A stretch of 64,000 nt of DNA from an uncultured Nocardioides sp. (GCF_947488025.1 NZ_CANKYS010000001.1:434001-498000), one strand, 5' to 3'. Numbered from the stretch's first letter, positions 27,304 to 37,650 are shown. A program made the numbers and translations. Notes: generated by a model from the sequence alone, not told the origin.

Positions 27304-27870
27304 TCAGTTCTCCTTGAACGGGAACCCGAGCTGCTTCAGCAGCGCGCGGCCCTCGTCGTCGTTGGTGGCCGTGGTGACGACCGTGATGTCCATGCCGCGC
27401 GACCGGTCGATCCTGTCCTGGTTGATCTCGTGGAACATGACCTGCTCGGTCAGACCGAAGGTGTAGTTGCCACGCCCGTCGAACTGCTTGGGCGAGAGAC
27501 CGCGGAAGTCGCGGATGCGGGGAAGCGCCAGGGACAGCAGGCGGTCGAGGAACTCCCACATGCGGTCGCCGCGCAGCGTGACGTGGGCGCCGATCGGCAT
27601 GCCCTCGCGCAGCTTGAACTGCGCGATCGACTTGCGCGCCTTGGTCACGGCCGGCTTCTGGCCGGTGATCGCGGTCAGGTCGCGGATCGCGCCCTCGATG
27701 AGCTTGGAGTCACGCGCAGCCTCGCCGACGCCCATGTTGACCACGATCTTGGTCAGGCCGGGCACCTGCATGATGTTGGCGATGTCGAACTCGGAGCGCA
27801 GGGCGGGGACGATCTCCTCGCGGTAGCGCGCCTTGAGACGGGGAATCTCAGTGGTCTGGGTCTCGGCCAT
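27304..27870 (-). CDS. rplE: 50S ribosomal protein L5
   Basis: A 188-residue L5 that binds 5S rRNA and contacts the P-site tRNA. Diagnostic segments are [17 protein letters not shown] (residues about 35-51), the [16 protein letters not shown] loop and [14 protein letters not shown] 27870 overlaps or abuts the rplX end; the upstream open frame is only a shadow of rplX. Confidence 0.97.
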
Positions 27871-27871
27871 C

Positions 27872-28225
27872 TCAGATCTCCTTGCCGGACTTGCGGGACA
27901 CGCGGACCGACCGGGTCGCGGCGTAGGTCGAGCCGTCGGGACGGCGCTTGGTGACCTCGTCGCGGCGGAAGCCGACGCGCGTGACGCCGTCACCCTCGAC
28001 CAGCATCACGTTGGAGACGTGGATGGGGGCCTCGCGGGTGATGATGCCGCCGGTGGTGTTGGTCTGCTGAACGGACTTGGTGTGGCGCTTGACGAGGTTG
28101 ACTCCCTCGACGATCACCCGGTCCTCCTCGCGGAGCACCGAGATGACCTTGCCCTGGGCACCCTTGTCCTTGCCAGCGATCACCTTGACGGTGTCGCCCT
28201 TCTTGATGTTCATGTTCTTACCCAT
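27872..28225 (-). CDS. rplX: 50S ribosomal protein L24
   Basis: A 117-residue L24, an early assembly protein. The KOW motif is [20 protein letters not shown] (residues about 8-27), followed by [12 protein letters not shown]. The ATG at 28225 is supported by the nearby GGAGG, although that lies 12 bases away; the Met at codon 5 is an alternative. It follows rplN after 3 bases. Confidence 0.96.
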   Translation of the reverse strand: MGKNMNIKKGDTVKVIAGKDKGAQGKVISVLREEDRVIVEGVNLVKRHTKSVQQTNTTGGIITREAPIHVSNVMLVEGDGVTRVGFRRDEVTKRRPDGSTYAATRSVRVSRKSGKEI

Positions 28226-28228
28226 CTC

Positions 28229-28597
28229 TCACAACACCTCCGGGGCGAGCGAGATGATCTTCATGAAGCGCTTCTCGCGCAGCTCGCGGCCGACGGGGCC
28301 GAAGATGCGCGTGCCACGGGGCTCGCCGTCGCTCTTGAGGATGACGGCGGCGTTCTCGTCGAAGCGGATGTAGGAACCGTCGGCGCGGCGACGCTCCTTG
28401 ACGGTGCGCACGACCACGGCCTTGACGACGTCGCCCTTCTTGACGTTGCCACCGGGGATCGCGTCCTTGACGGTGGCGACGATGACGTCACCGATGCCGG
28501 CGTAGCGACGCCCAGAGCCACCGAGAACACGGATGCAGAGGATCTCCTTCGCACCGGTGTTGTCGGCGACCTTGAGTCGCGACTCCTGCTGGATCAT
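28229..28597 (-). CDS. rplN: 50S ribosomal protein L14
   Basis: A 122-residue L14 at the subunit interface. It begins [19 protein letters not shown], contains [20 protein letters not shown] and ends [12 protein letters not shown], all conserved. It is preceded by a 103-base gap after rpsQ with a small hairpin; the gene may have some independent expression. Confidence 0.97.
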   Translation of the reverse strand: MIQQESRLKVADNTGAKEILCIRVLGGSGRRYAGIGDVIVATVKDAIPGGNVKKGDVVKAVVVRTVKERRRADGSYIRFDENAAVILKSDGEPRGTRIFGPVGRELREKRFMKIISLAPEVL

Positions 28598-28620
28598 TGA
28601 TTTCTCCTGGTTGTCGAGCT

Positions 28621-28650
28621 GGTTCTCGCCCTCTCAACGGGGGGCGAGCC
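28621..28650 (-). other. Small hairpin in the rpsQ-rplN gap
   Basis: CTCGCCC and GGGCGAG pair around a short loop, with GG/CC extending the stem past a TT bulge, inside the largest gap (28598-28700) of this ribosomal block. The rest of the gap shows nothing I can name. It may mark the S10/spc operon boundary. Confidence 0.35.
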
Positions 28651-28700
28651 TGGCCGAACTGATATGTGGAAACTTGTGCTCGAGGTCGCGGGGCCTCAGG

Positions 28701-28985
28701 TCACTTGGCCTTCTCCAGCACCTCGACGAGGCGCCAGCGCTTGGTGGCCGACAGCGGACGGGTCTCCATGATGAGGACCCGGTCGCCGATGCCGCACTGG
28801 TTGGTCTCGTCGTGCGCCTTCAGACGCGACGTCTTGCGCAGGACCTTGCCGTAGAGGGCGTGCTTCACGCGGTCCTCGACGGCGACGACGATGGTCTTGT
28901 CCATCTTGTCGCTGACGACGAGGCCCTCACGGACCTTGCGCTGGTTGCGCTCGTCGGCCGACTGGGTCGCAGTGTTCTCGCTCAT
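28701..28985 (-). CDS. rpsQ: 30S ribosomal protein S17
   Basis: A 94-residue S17 with an OB fold. It includes [20 protein letters not shown] (residues about 19-38) and [21 protein letters not shown]. The ATG at 28985 overlaps the rpmC stop (ATGA). Last gene of the rpsJ-started block by classical order. Confidence 0.97.
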   Translation of the reverse strand: MSENTATQSADERNQRKVREGLVVSDKMDKTIVVAVEDRVKHALYGKVLRKTSRLKAHDETNQCGIGDRVLIMETRPLSATKRWRLVEVLEKAK

Positions 28986-29224
28986 GCCTTCGCCTCTTCG
29001 TTGGTGCCCGGGGTGGTACGGATGCCGAGCTCGCGCTCGCGGACCACGGTGTAGATGCGGGCGATGTCCTTCTTGACCACGCGCAGGCGGCCGTTGCTCT
29101 CGAGCTGACCGGTCGCGGCCTGGAAGCGCAGGTTGAACAGCTCCTCCTTGGCCTCGCGCAGCTTGGCCTCGAGGGCGGGTGCGTCGAGCTCGTCGAGCTC
29201 GTGTGCGTTGAGCTTGGTAGCCAT
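28982..29224 (-). CDS. rpmC: 50S ribosomal protein L29
   Basis: An 80-residue two-helix protein at the tunnel exit. It includes [23 protein letters not shown] sequence and the conserved [13 protein letters not shown], then [15 protein letters not shown]. It overlaps rplP by 1 base and rpsQ by 4 bases. Confidence 0.96.
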   Translation of the reverse strand: MATKLNAHELDELDAPALEAKLREAKEELFNLRFQAATGQLESNGRLRVVKKDIARIYTVVRERELGIRTTPGTNEEAKA

Positions 29225-29643
29225 CAGAATTCACCGGCCTCACGGGAGATGAACCGGCACTTCATCGGGAGCTTGTGCATCGCGCGGCGCATGGCCTCAC
29301 GAGCAGTCACCTCGTCGACACCGGAGAGTTCGAACATGACGCGGCCGGGCTTGACGTTCGCCACCCACCACTCGGGCGAGCCCTTGCCGGAACCCATGCG
29401 GGTCTCGGCGGGCTTCTTGGTCAGCGGACGGTCCGGGTAGATGTTGATCCAGACCTTTCCGCCACGCTTGATGTGACGGGTCATGGCGATACGGGCCGAC
29501 TCGATCTGTCGGTTGGTCACGTAGTGACCCTCGACCGCCTGGATCCCGAAGTCACCGAAGGCGAGCGACGTGCCGCCCTTGGCGGCGCCGCGACGCTTGG
29601 GGTGGTGCTGCTTGCGGTGCTTGACACGACGGGGCATCAACAT
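29224..29643 (-). CDS. rplP: 50S ribosomal protein L16
   Basis: A 139-residue L16 that supports A-site tRNA binding. It begins [19 protein letters not shown] and includes the [19 protein letters not shown] loop near residue 82. MPRR at codon 3 (29637) is an alternative start. Follows rpsC after 3 bases. Confidence 0.97.
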   Translation of the reverse strand: MLMPRRVKHRKQHHPKRRGAAKGGTSLAFGDFGIQAVEGHYVTNRQIESARIAMTRHIKRGGKVWINIYPDRPLTKKPAETRMGSGKGSPEWWVANVKPGRVMFELSGVDEVTAREAMRRAMHKLPMKCRFISREAGEF

Positions 29644-29646
29644 GGC

Positions 29647-30450
29647 TCAGGCCTCCGTTCCTGCGCTCGGTGCCGCCTCGGCCGGAGCCTCGGTGGACTC
29701 GGCGCGAGGTGCGCGGTCGCCGCGCGAGCCACGGCTCGGGCGCTCGCCGCCACGGGTGTTGGGACGACCGCCGCGACCCGGAGCACCGGCGCGGGCGGCC
29801 TGCTGGGCCTGGCGCTCGGCACGGGTGCCGGCGACCTCGCCCTTGTAGATCCAGACCTTCACGCCGATGCGACCGAAGGTGGTCTTGGCCTCGTAGAAGC
29901 CGTAGTCGATGTCGGCGCGGAGGGTGTGCAGGGGCACGCGGCCCTCGCGGTAGAACTCCGTGCGCGACATCTCGGCACCGTTGAGGCGACCCGAGCACTG
30001 GATCCGGATGCCCTTGGCACCGGAGCGCATCGAGGTCTGCATGGCCTTGCGCATGGCGCGGCGGAACTGCACGCGGCCGGCGAGCTGCTCGGCAACGCCC
30101 TGGGCGACCAGCTGCGCGTCGATCTCGGGCTGCTTCACCTCGAGGATGTTGAGCTGCACCTGCTTGCCGGTGAGCTTCTCGAGCTCGCCGCGGATGCGGT
30201 CGGCCTCGGCGCCGCGGCGACCGATGACGATGCCCGGGCGGGCGGTGTGGATGTCCACCCGCACGCGGTCACGGGTGCGCTCGATCTCGACCTTGGAGAT
30301 GCCCGCCCGCTCCATGCCCTTGGAGAGCAGCTTGCGGATGGCGACGTCCTCACCGACGTACGACTTGTAGAGCTTGTCGGCGTACCAACGGCTCTTGTGG
30401 TCGGTGGAGATGCCCAGGCGGAAGCCGTTCGGGTTGATCTTCTGACCCAT
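29647..30450 (-). CDS. rpsC: 30S ribosomal protein S3
   Basis: A 267-residue S3 at the mRNA entry site. It begins [14 protein letters not shown], has the KH-domain loop [15 protein letters not shown] (residues about 73-87) and the S3 C-terminal domain ([23 protein letters not shown]). Residues from about 218 form an Arg/Gly/Pro/Ala-rich low-complexity tail, common in actinobacteria. The ATG shares one base with the rplV stop. Confidence 0.97.
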   Translation of the reverse strand: MGQKINPNGFRLGISTDHKSRWYADKLYKSYVGEDVAIRKLLSKGMERAGISKVEIERTRDRVRVDIHTARPGIVIGRRGAEADRIRGELEKLTGKQVQLNILEVKQPEIDAQLVAQGVAEQLAGRVQFRRAMRKAMQTSMRSGAKGIRIQCSGRLNGAEMSRTEFYREGRVPLHTLRADIDYGFYEAKTTFGRIGVKVWIYKGEVAGTRAERQAQQAARAGAPGRGGRPNTRGGERPSRGSRGDRAPRAESTEAPAEAAPSAGTEA

Positions 30451-30893
30451 CAGGCACCCCTTCCGTTCTTGTTGGCGCGGCCGTTCTTCGTGGCCAGCGC
30501 GTCGGCCGGCTGCACCGCGAGGGTGATGTGGCTGGTGCGCTTGTTGATGCGGGTCGCACGGCCCTGGGCACGCGGACGCCAACGCTTCATCGTCGGGCCC
30601 TCGTCGACCATGGCGACGGAGAGCACGAGGTCGGCCCGGTTGAGGCCCTCGGTGGTCTCCGCGTTGGCGATCGCGCTCTCCAGCACCTTGTAGACGGTCT
30701 CGGAGGCGGCCTGCGGCGCGAACTGCAGCAGGGTCAGGGCCTCATCGACCTGGAGGCCGCGGACCATGTCGACGACACGGCGGGCCTTCATCGGGGTGAT
30801 CCGCACGTAGCGTGCGCTCGCATAGGCGCCCGGCTGGTCGCCGAGCAGCGTGCTGCGGCGCGCACTGGTGCGGCTGCGCTCGGTGGTGCTCAT
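30450..30893 (-). CDS. rplV: 50S ribosomal protein L22
   Basis: A 147-residue L22 whose beta hairpin lines the exit tunnel and is a known site of macrolide-resistance mutations. It includes [20 protein letters not shown] (residues about 27-46) and the hairpin part [15 protein letters not shown], which looks wild type. N-terminal and C-terminal extensions of about 20 residues each. It overlaps rpsS by 4 bases. Confidence 0.97.
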   Translation of the reverse strand: MSTTERSRTSARRSTLLGDQPGAYASARYVRITPMKARRVVDMVRGLQVDEALTLLQFAPQAASETVYKVLESAIANAETTEGLNRADLVLSVAMVDEGPTMKRWRPRAQGRATRINKRTSHITLAVQPADALATKNGRANKNGRGA

Positions 30894-31171
30894 CGACGGC
30901 GTCCCTTCCGGTCTTCCTTGACGTGCCCGCGGTAGGTGCGGGTGGGGGCGAACTCCCCGAGCTTGTGGCCGACCATGGAGTCGGTCACGAAGACCGGGAC
31001 GTGCTTGCGACCGTCGTGCACGGCGATGGTGTGGCCGATCATGTCGGGCACGATCATCGACCGGCGCGACCAGGTCTTGATGACGTTGTGGCTGCCCTTC
31101 TCGTTCTCGGCGTCCACCTTCTTCTGAAGGTGGTCGTCGACGAAGGGGCCCTTCTTGAGGCTGCGAGGCAT
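30890..31171 (-). CDS. rpsS: 30S ribosomal protein S19
   Basis: A 93-residue S19 of the 30S head. It begins [19 protein letters not shown] and has [19 protein letters not shown] and [15 protein letters not shown], all diagnostic. 5 bases after rplB and overlapping rplV. Confidence 0.98.
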   Translation of the reverse strand: MPRSLKKGPFVDDHLQKKVDAENEKGSHNVIKTWSRRSMIVPDMIGHTIAVHDGRKHVPVFVTDSMVGHKLGEFAPTRTYRGHVKEDRKGRRR

Positions 31172-31176
31172 GTCGG

Positions 31177-32013
<837 letters not shown>

Positions 32014-32038
32014 ATCAGTTTCCTAGTCAGGAGCCCGG

Positions 32039-32344
32039 TCAGGAGACCGGACCTCCGAAGATGTCGATGCGGTGACCCTCGGCGAGGCTGACGATCGCGC
32101 GCTTGGTGTTGGGCCGCTTGCCCAGGCCGTAGCGGGTGCGACGCGTCTTGCCCTGGCGGTTGATCGTGTTGACCGAGGTGACCTTGACGTCGAAGACCTT
32201 CTCGACCGCGATCTTGATCTCGGTCTTGTTGGCGTCCGGGTGGACGATGAAGGTGTACTTGTTGGCGTCGAGCAGGCCGTAGCTCTTCTCCGACACGACC
32301 GGGGCGATCAGGACGTCGCGGTGGTCCTTGTGCAGGGTGCTCAC
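32039..32344 (-). CDS. rplW: 50S ribosomal protein L23
   Basis: A 101-residue L23 at the tunnel exit, docking site for trigger factor and SRP. It includes [20 protein letters not shown] (residues about 10-29) and [18 protein letters not shown]. It overlaps rplD by 4 bases. Confidence 0.97.
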   Translation of the reverse strand: MSTLHKDHRDVLIAPVVSEKSYGLLDANKYTFIVHPDANKTEIKIAVEKVFDVKVTSVNTINRQGKTRRTRYGLGKRPNTKRAIVSLAEGHRIDIFGGPVS

Positions 32345-33213
32345 TTGTCGCTCTCCTTCTGGTCGGCGCGGGTCAGACCGGCGGCCTCGGCGTCCTCGGC
32401 GGACTTGAACCAGAAGTCGCCACCGGAGACGTCGTAGGCGGCGTCGCCCTCGACGAGGTAGGTGCCGGACTGCAGGCCCTGGACCTCGTAGCCCTTCGGG
32501 TTCTTGCCGCTCTTGAGCGGGGCCTTCGCACCGGCGGGGAGCGCCGGCTCGTCGGTGGCCTGCTCGGTCGCGGCGGGCGCGGCCGACTCGGTCTTCGCGG
32601 TGGAGGCGCCAGCGACGCTGGTGCCGTTCACGAAGGCGTCGTAGGCACCCTTGGTGAAGACCACGTCGTCAGCGGCGACCACGTCGTAGGTGTTGAGCTG
32701 GTCGACGGCGACGATGTGGACCTCGGGCGCGTTGCGCAGCGAGAGCCAGGTGAGGGCGTCGGAGCGCTCGAGCACCACGAGGTAGCCCACGCGGTCGGTC
32801 AGCGACGTCAGCGCGGCGATCGCGGCCTTGGTGGAGGGCTTGTCGCCCGACACCAGACCGTCGACCACGTGCACGCGGCCGTTGCGGGCCCGGTCGGAAA
32901 GGGCACCGCGCAGGGCGGCTGCCTTCATCTTCTTGGGGGTGCGCTGGGAGTAGTCGCGCGGCTGCGGGCCGTGGACGGTGCCACCGCCGGCGAACTGCGG
33001 GGCGCGGGTCGAGCCCTGGCGGGCGCGGCCGGTGCCCTTCTGCTTGTAGGGCTTGCGGCCACCGCCGCGGACCTCGCCGCGGGTCTTGGTGGCGTGCGTG
33101 CCCTGGCGTGCAGCAGCCTGCTGCGCCACGACGACCTGGTGGATCAGGGGGATGTTGACCTCGACGTCGAAGATCTCGGCGGGGAGGTCCACCTTGACGG
33201 TGTTGACAGCCAT
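32341..33213 (-). CDS. rplD: 50S ribosomal protein L4 with C-terminal accessory domain
   Basis: Residues 1 to about 205 are canonical L4, with the tunnel-lining loop rich in Arg/Gly ([20 protein letters not shown] at about 51-70). The protein is 290 residues, about 80 more than usual. After an Ala/Glu/Pro linker (about 205-240), residues 241-290 read [20 protein letters not shown], then [14 protein letters not shown]. This matches the Y-x-V/H...WF-x-S-x-x-D-A-x-A-A-G pattern of the small 'sunset'-type domain. Its purpose on the ribosome is unknown. L4 also represses its own operon in Escherichia coli. Confidence 0.95.
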   Translation of the reverse strand: MAVNTVKVDLPAEIFDVEVNIPLIHQVVVAQQAAARQGTHATKTRGEVRGGGRKPYKQKGTGRARQGSTRAPQFAGGGTVHGPQPRDYSQRTPKKMKAAALRGALSDRARNGRVHVVDGLVSGDKPSTKAAIAALTSLTDRVGYLVVLERSDALTWLSLRNAPEVHIVAVDQLNTYDVVAADDVVFTKGAYDAFVNGTSVAGASTAKTESAAPAATEQATDEPALPAGAKAPLKSGKNPKGYEVQGLQSGTYLVEGDAAYDVSGGDFWFKSAEDAEAAGLTRADQKESDK

Positions 33214-33215
33214 GC

Positions 33216-33893
33216 TCAGGCCTCCTTGCCAGTAGCGGCGGAGTTCTTGGCGGCCGAGCGAAGGACGACGAGACCGTTCTTGGGGCCGGGAACGGCGCCC
33301 TTGACCAGGATCAGGCCCTTGTCGGCGTCGACGGCGTGCACCGTCAGGTTCTGGGTGGTGACCGTGTCGGTACCCATGCGGCCCGACATGCGGGTGCCCT
33401 TGAACACGCGACCCGGGGTGGCGCAGGCGCCGATGGAACCGGGCTTGCGGTGGTTGCGGTGCGCACCGTGCGAGGCGGAGACGCCGGAGAAGCCGTGACG
33501 CTTCATCGTTCCGGCGAAGCCCTTGCCCTTGCTGGTGCCGGTGACGTCGATCTCCTCGCCGGCGGCGAAGGTCTCGACGGTCAGCTCCTGGCCCACGGTG
33601 TAGCTCGCGGCGTCGGCCGTGCGGATCTCCGCGACGTGGCGACGCGGCGTGACGCCGGCCTTGGTGAAGTGACCGGCCTCGGGCGAGTTGACCTTGCGGG
33701 CCTCGATCTCGCCGAAGCCGACCTGGATGGCGTTGTAGCCGTCCACCTCGGGCTGGCGGACCTGGGTCACGACGTTGGTCGCGGCCGCGATCACGGTGAC
33801 GGGGACGACCTTGTTGTTCTCGTCCCAGAGCTGGGTCATGCCGAGCTTGGTGCCCAGCAGCCCCTTCACGTTGCGTTCGAAAGTCTTAGCCAT
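33216..33893 (-). CDS. rplC: 50S ribosomal protein L3
   Basis: A 225-residue L3, an early assembly protein reaching the peptidyl-transferase centre. It includes [20 protein letters not shown] (residues about 11-30) and the conserved central loop [20 protein letters not shown] with [16 protein letters not shown]. Two bases separate it from rplD. Confidence 0.97.
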   Translation of the reverse strand: MAKTFERNVKGLLGTKLGMTQLWDENNKVVPVTVIAAATNVVTQVRQPEVDGYNAIQVGFGEIEARKVNSPEAGHFTKAGVTPRRHVAEIRTADAASYTVGQELTVETFAAGEEIDVTGTSKGKGFAGTMKRHGFSGVSASHGAHRNHRKPGSIGACATPGRVFKGTRMSGRMGTDTVTTQNLTVHAVDADKGLILVKGAVPGPKNGLVVLRSAAKNSAATGKEA

Positions 33894-33902
33894 GTCGTCG
33901 CC

Positions 33903-34211
33903 TCAGAGCTTGATCTCGATGTCGACACCGGCAGGCAGATCGAGACGCATCAGCGAGTCGACGGTCTTCGGCGTCGGGTCGATGATGTCGATCAGGCGCT
34001 TGTGCGTGCGCATCTCGAAGTGCTCGCGGGAGTCCTTGTACTTGTGGGGCGAACGGATGACGCAGTACACGTTCTTCTCGGTCGGCAGCGGCACAGGGCC
34101 GGCGACCTTCGCACCCGTACGGGTGACGGTGTCCACGATCTTCCGCGCCGAGGTGTCGATCACCTCGTGGTCATAGGCCTTGAGCCTGATGCGGATCTTC
34201 TGTCCCGCCAT
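33903..34211 (-). CDS. rpsJ: 30S ribosomal protein S10
   Basis: A 102-residue S10, also the transcription-antitermination partner NusE. It begins [20 protein letters not shown] and includes [23 protein letters not shown] 34211 is the standard start; the open frame further upstream is not conserved. First gene of the S10 operon, behind a long structured leader. Confidence 0.98.
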   Translation of the reverse strand: MAGQKIRIRLKAYDHEVIDTSARKIVDTVTRTGAKVAGPVPLPTEKNVYCVIRSPHKYKDSREHFEMRTHKRLIDIIDPTPKTVDSLMRLDLPAGVDIEIKL

Positions 34212-34540
34212 AGGTCCCTGTCCTCTTCGATCTCGTACGCCTGGTCTGGTTTCGGCTCTCCGCCCCTGGTGGGCGGGTGCCGCCTGTCTCTCCTCCACCC
34301 TCCGACCCCCGCGGTCGGGCGTGTCGCGCTGCCAACTGAAACTGATCTGGCTCGTGACACGACCCCGAGGGGAAGCGGTGATGCTCTGGGTGGCACCCGA
34401 CGGTTGTCGGATCTGGTCGGGTCTCCGATCACCATGTGACCTGGCGCGGTGCACGCAGACGACTGGCTCGATCAAGGAGACGCGATTCAGAAGTCAAGGT
34501 GTGTGCCGCACCCCGGCGACCCGCCGGAGCAACCGGAACA
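34212..34540 (-). promoter_or_regulatory. Long structured leader of the rpsJ operon
   Basis: If transcription starts from the promoter at 34541-34569, the rpsJ mRNA has a leader of about 320 bases with no gene I can support. It can fold into several small hairpins, for example CCGACC/GGTCGG (34302-34318) and CCGAC/GTCGG around GGTT (34397-34410). In E. coli the S10 leader binds L4; whether this one does is unknown and its sequence is not recognisably similar. Confidence 0.4.
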
Positions 34541-34571
34541 TCTTGACAGACCGGACGCGCCCACGCCAAAT
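34541..34571. promoter_or_regulatory. Overlapping divergent promoter elements of rpsJ and the 34649 gene
   Basis: Minus strand: TTGGCG (34564-34569), 17-18 bases, TCAAGA/CAAGAT (34540-34546), directed toward rpsJ. Plus strand: TTGACA (34543-34548), 17 bases, CCAAAT (34566-34571), directed toward 34649. Each -35 is the complement of the other's -10, so the two polymerase sites would exclude one another. Confidence 0.4.
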
Positions 34572-34613
34572 CGCACACGTCCGGCTCGATCGGCGGCCCG
34601 GGCCGAAGGCCTC

Positions 34614-34648
34614 TTGCCCCGCCCCGGAGGCCGACCTACCGTCGACGG
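34614..34648 (+). promoter_or_regulatory. Leaderless promoter of the 34649 gene
   Basis: TTGCCC (34614-34619), a 17-base spacer, TACCGT (34637-34642), six bases, then ATG. There is no separate Shine-Dalgarno sequence. The 3' part TACCGTnGACGGATG is also found at the start of the paralogous gene at 50046. Confidence 0.6.
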
Positions 34649-35056
34649 ATGGCCGGCCCGGTCGCGCTCCTGCTCTGCACCCTGATGCTGGGTGCGGCGG
34701 TGGGGCTGGCCCTCTACCAGGCCGAGCTGGGCAGGGTGGTGCGCGGCGTGCGCACCCGCCTCTCTCCTCCCCCCGCCAGGCCGTCGGCCCCGTCGATCGA
34801 GCAGCTCGCGGCGTCCCTGCGGCGGGTGCGGCGCGAGGTCGTCTCCCCCGTGCCCGGGACCCCGATGGCGCGCCGGCGCGGCACCGTGGCGGCGTACGAC
34901 GACCTGCTGGCGCTGGCAGCACGCGCGCTCGGGGTGCCGGACCTGCTCACCGGCATGCGCGAGGGCGCCGACCGCGACGCCGAGCGACTGCGGCTCGAGC
35001 ACCTCCTCCGCGGCGCCGGCCTGGTGCTCGATCAACCGCGGTCGGACCGCCGGTAG
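34649..35056 (+). CDS. Small membrane-anchored protein of unknown function (paralogue of 50046 product)
   Basis: A 135-residue protein with one N-terminal hydrophobic segment (residues about 3-22) and a soluble helical remainder. I do not recognise a named family. It resembles the 50046 product: IEQLAASLRRVRR here against VEQVAADLRRLHA there, AYDDLLALAARALGVPDLL against AYDRVLGEAADIAGCPHLL, and AERLRLEHLLRGAGLVL against HERERVEGLLVHHGLLP. Its end overlaps the convergent trmB end by 25 bases. Confidence 0.75.
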   Translation: MAGPVALLLCTLMLGAAVGLALYQAELGRVVRGVRTRLSPPPARPSAPSIEQLAASLRRVRREVVSPVPGTPMARRRGTVAAYDDLLALAARALGVPDLLTGMREGADRDAERLRLEHLLRGAGLVLDQPRSDRR

Positions 35057-35772
35057 CAGAAGTCGGCGATGTCGCGGCCGACGTCGCGGCCCTTCCGCTC
35101 GAAGCGGGTGACCGGCCGCTCCTCCCACCGCTCGACGCGGCCGCCCTCGAGGGTCGGCTCCGCGTCGAGCACCTCGCGCATCTGGTCGGCGTAGTCCCCC
35201 CAGTCGGTGGCCAGTCGCCACGCGCCACCGGGCACCAGTCGCGACGAGGCGAGCGCGGCGTTGGCGGGGTTCACCAGCCGCCGCTTGCGGTGCTTGGTCT
35301 TGCGCCACGGGTCGGGGAAGAAGGTCCAGATCTCGGCGAGGCTGGCCGGGCCGAGGAGGTTCTCGAGGGTCCAGACGGCGTCGACGGAGCAGAAGCGCAC
35401 GTTGTCGGCACCTGCCTCCGCGACGCGCCACAGCGAGTCGGCGATGCCGGGGAGCCACACCTCGAGCCCGAGCACGTTGTGGTCAGGACGCGCGGCAGCG
35501 AGCACCGACGTGGCCTCACCGATGCCCGGGCCGATCTCGACGATCAGGGGCGCCTCGCGACCGAACCACTCCGCGAGCGAGAACCCCGGGCGGTCGACGG
35601 CCTCCTCGGGGATCACCCAGTCGGCGTGGTGGGCGGCCCACGACTCGGCCTGGCGCGGCGTGAAGCGGCTGCCCCGCCGCGAGTAGGTGAGCACCTCCCG
35701 CATCCGGCGCCCGTCCGCGGTGAGCTTGTGGTGCGGGCGGGCGGGGCGTACGACGTCGTTCACGAGGTCCAT
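35032..35772 (-). CDS. trmB: tRNA (guanine46-N7)-methyltransferase
   Basis: A 246-residue SAM-dependent enzyme that makes m7G46 in tRNA variable loops. The SAM motif is VEIGPGIGEATSVLAAA (residues about 78-94), then GLEVWLPG, and the family signature FFPDPWRKTKHRKRRLV (about 149-165) followed by TDWGDYADQM. I chose ATG 35772 (MDLVNDVVRP) with GGGGGAG upstream; an in-frame start 10 codons earlier lacks support. Between rpsJ and the polyamine island. Confidence 0.95.
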   Translation of the reverse strand: MDLVNDVVRPARPHHKLTADGRRMREVLTYSRRGSRFTPRQAESWAAHHADWVIPEEAVDRPGFSLAEWFGREAPLIVEIGPGIGEATSVLAAARPDHNVLGLEVWLPGIADSLWRVAEAGADNVRFCSVDAVWTLENLLGPASLAEIWTFFPDPWRKTKHRKRRLVNPANAALASSRLVPGGAWRLATDWGDYADQMREVLDAEPTLEGGRVERWEERPVTRFERKGRDVGRDIADFCYRRSDRG

Positions 35773-35815
35773 CCTCCCCGCTCCCCCGGTTCGGACGCAC
35801 ATCTGCGCCGACGGG

Positions 35816-37195
35816 TCAGAGGTGCTCGAGCGCGCCCGTGAGCACCGAGCGCAGCCGCTGCTCGATGTCGTCGAACTCGGGCTGGCCGATGATGAGCGGC
35901 GGCGCGAGCTGGATCACCGGGTCGCCGCGGTCGTCGGCCCGGCAGTAGAGGCCGGCCTCCCACAGCGCACCGGAGAGGTAGCCGCGCAGCAGCCGCTCGG
36001 ACTCCGCGTCGTCGAACGTCTCCTTGGTCTCGCGGTCCTTGACCAGCTCGATGCCGTAGAAGTAGCCGTGCCCGCGCACGTCGCCGACGATCGGGATGTC
36101 GAGCAGCTTCTCCAGGGTCGCCCGGAACGCGGGGGCGTTCTGCTGGACGTGGTCGGTGAGGCCCTCCCGCTCGAAGATGTCGAGGTTGGCCATCGCCACC
36201 GCCGACGAGACCGGGTGGCCGCCGAAGGTGTAGCCGTGCGCGTAGGCCGTCGCGCCCTGCTTGAAAGGCTCGAACAGCCGGTCGCTGGCGATCATCGCGC
36301 CGATGGGCGAGTAGCCCGAGGTCATGCCCTTGGCGCAGGTGATGATGTCAGGTTGGTAGCCGAACTCGGTCGCACCGAACATCTCCCCCACCCGGCCGAA
36401 CGCACAGATCACCTCGTCGGAGACGAGCAGGACGTCGTACTCGTCGCAGATCTCCCGGACCCGCTCGAAGTAGCCGGGCGGCGGCGGGAAGCAGCCGCCG
36501 GCGTTCTGGACCGGCTCGAGGAACACGGCCGCCACGGTGTCGGGGCCCTCGAACTCGATGGCCTCGGCGATCCGGTCGGCCGCCCAGCGGCCGAACGCCT
36601 TCTCGTCGTCGCCGACATAGTCCGGACGCCGGTAGAAGTTGGTGTTGGGCACCTTGTGGGCACCCGGGACCAGCGGCTCGAACATCTCCTTCAGCGGCGG
36701 GATGCCCGTGATGGACAGCGCGCCCTGCGGGGTGCCGTGGTAGGCGACGGCACGGGAGATGACCTTGTGCTTGTTGGGCCTGCCGGTGAGCTTGTAGTAC
36801 TGCTTGGCGAGCTTCCAGGCCGACTCGACCGCCTCGCCGCCGCCGGTGGTGAAGAAGACGCGGTTGAGGTCGCCGGGGGCCATCGCCGCGATCCGGTCGG
36901 CCAGCTCGACGGCACGCGGGTGCGCGAACGACCAGAGCGGGAAGAACGCGAGCTCCTTCGCCTGCCTGGCGGCCGCCTCGGCGAGCTCCTCGCGGCCGTG
37001 GCCGACCTGGACGACGAACAGGCCGGCGAGGCCGTCGATGTACTCGCGTCCGTGGCTGTCCCAGATCTTGTGGCCCTCGCCCCGCACGATCAGCGGCATC
37101 TCGCCGCCGTTCTCGTAGGTCGAGTGCCGCGTGAAGTGCAACCAGAGGTGGTCGCGCCCGGCGGCCTGGTAGTCGAACGACTGGTCGATGCTCAT
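35816..37195 (-). CDS. Class III aminotransferase, probable putrescine/diamine transaminase
   Basis: A 459-residue PLP enzyme of fold type I. Visible landmarks are NRVFFTTGGGEAVESAWKLA (cofactor phosphate site), VSDEVICAFGRVGEMF with the PLP-contacting Asp, and ITCAKGMTSGYSPIGA with the Schiff-base Lys. The start MSIDQSFDYQ overlaps the Lrp-type regulator stop (ATGA). Homologues in actinobacteria are annotated as putrescine or omega-amino acid:pyruvate transaminases. The divergent aminobutyraldehyde dehydrogenase and Pot transporter make putrescine the likely substrate, but beta-alanine or other amines are possible. Confidence 0.88.
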   Translation of the reverse strand: MSIDQSFDYQAAGRDHLWLHFTRHSTYENGGEMPLIVRGEGHKIWDSHGREYIDGLAGLFVVQVGHGREELAEAAARQAKELAFFPLWSFAHPRAVELADRIAAMAPGDLNRVFFTTGGGEAVESAWKLAKQYYKLTGRPNKHKVISRAVAYHGTPQGALSITGIPPLKEMFEPLVPGAHKVPNTNFYRRPDYVGDDEKAFGRWAADRIAEAIEFEGPDTVAAVFLEPVQNAGGCFPPPPGYFERVREICDEYDVLLVSDEVICAFGRVGEMFGATEFGYQPDIITCAKGMTSGYSPIGAMIASDRLFEPFKQGATAYAHGYTFGGHPVSSAVAMANLDIFEREGLTDHVQQNAPAFRATLEKLLDIPIVGDVRGHGYFYGIELVKDRETKETFDDAESERLLRGYLSGALWEAGLYCRADDRGDPVIQLAPPLIIGQPEFDDIEQRLRSVLTGALEHL

Positions 37196-37650
37196 CGTGT
37201 ACCCCAGTTGTAGTGCTGCTTGTTGAGCTTGAGGTAGACGAACGTCTCCGAGGAGACGACGCCCTCGAGCTCTCGGACCTGACGGATGACGTCGAGCAGG
37301 TGCGGGTCGTCCTCGCACACCACCTCGACGAGGAGGTCGAAGCTGCCCGCGGTGGTGACCACGTAGTCGACCTCGGGCACGGCGGCGAGCCGGTCGCCCA
37401 CCTTCATCGGGTCGCCCTCGGTGCGGACCCCGATCATGGCCTGGCGCGTGAAGCCGACCTGCGTGGGATCGGTGACAGCGACGACCTGCATCACCTCGGA
37501 GTCCAGCAGCTTCTGGACCCGCGCGCGGGCCGCGGCCTCGGAGAGGCCCACCGCCTTCGCGATGGCGGCGTACGAGATCCGGCCGTCCTCCTGGAGCAGC
37601 TCGATGATGCGCTTGGCGGTCGCGTCGAGCCGCACGGTCCCCTCACCCAC
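37192..37650 (-). CDS. Lrp/AsnC family transcriptional regulator
   Basis: A 152-residue protein: an N-terminal helix-turn-helix (RIIELLQEDGRISYAAIAKAVGLSEAAARARV, two segments within residues about 14-45) and a C-terminal RAM ligand-binding domain. It probably senses an amino acid or polyamine-derived metabolite and controls its own operon and the divergent catabolic genes. The start is either the GTG at 37650 or the GTG four codons later (VRLDATAK), which has GAGGGG just upstream. It overlaps the aminotransferase gene by 4 bases. Confidence 0.93.
   Translation of the reverse strand: MGEGTVRLDATAKRIIELLQEDGRISYAAIAKAVGLSEAAARARVQKLLDSEVMQVVAVTDPTQVGFTRQAMIGVRTEGDPMKVGDRLAAVPEVDYVVTTAGSFDLLVEVVCEDDPHLLDVIRQVRELEGVVSSETFVYLKLNKQHYNWGTR

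Noticed and set aside
34489..34494. TTGACT on the minus strand as the rpsJ -35
   Set aside because: No acceptable -10 follows at 16-19 bases (only TGATCG/TTGATC), so the pair at 34541-34569 is preferred.
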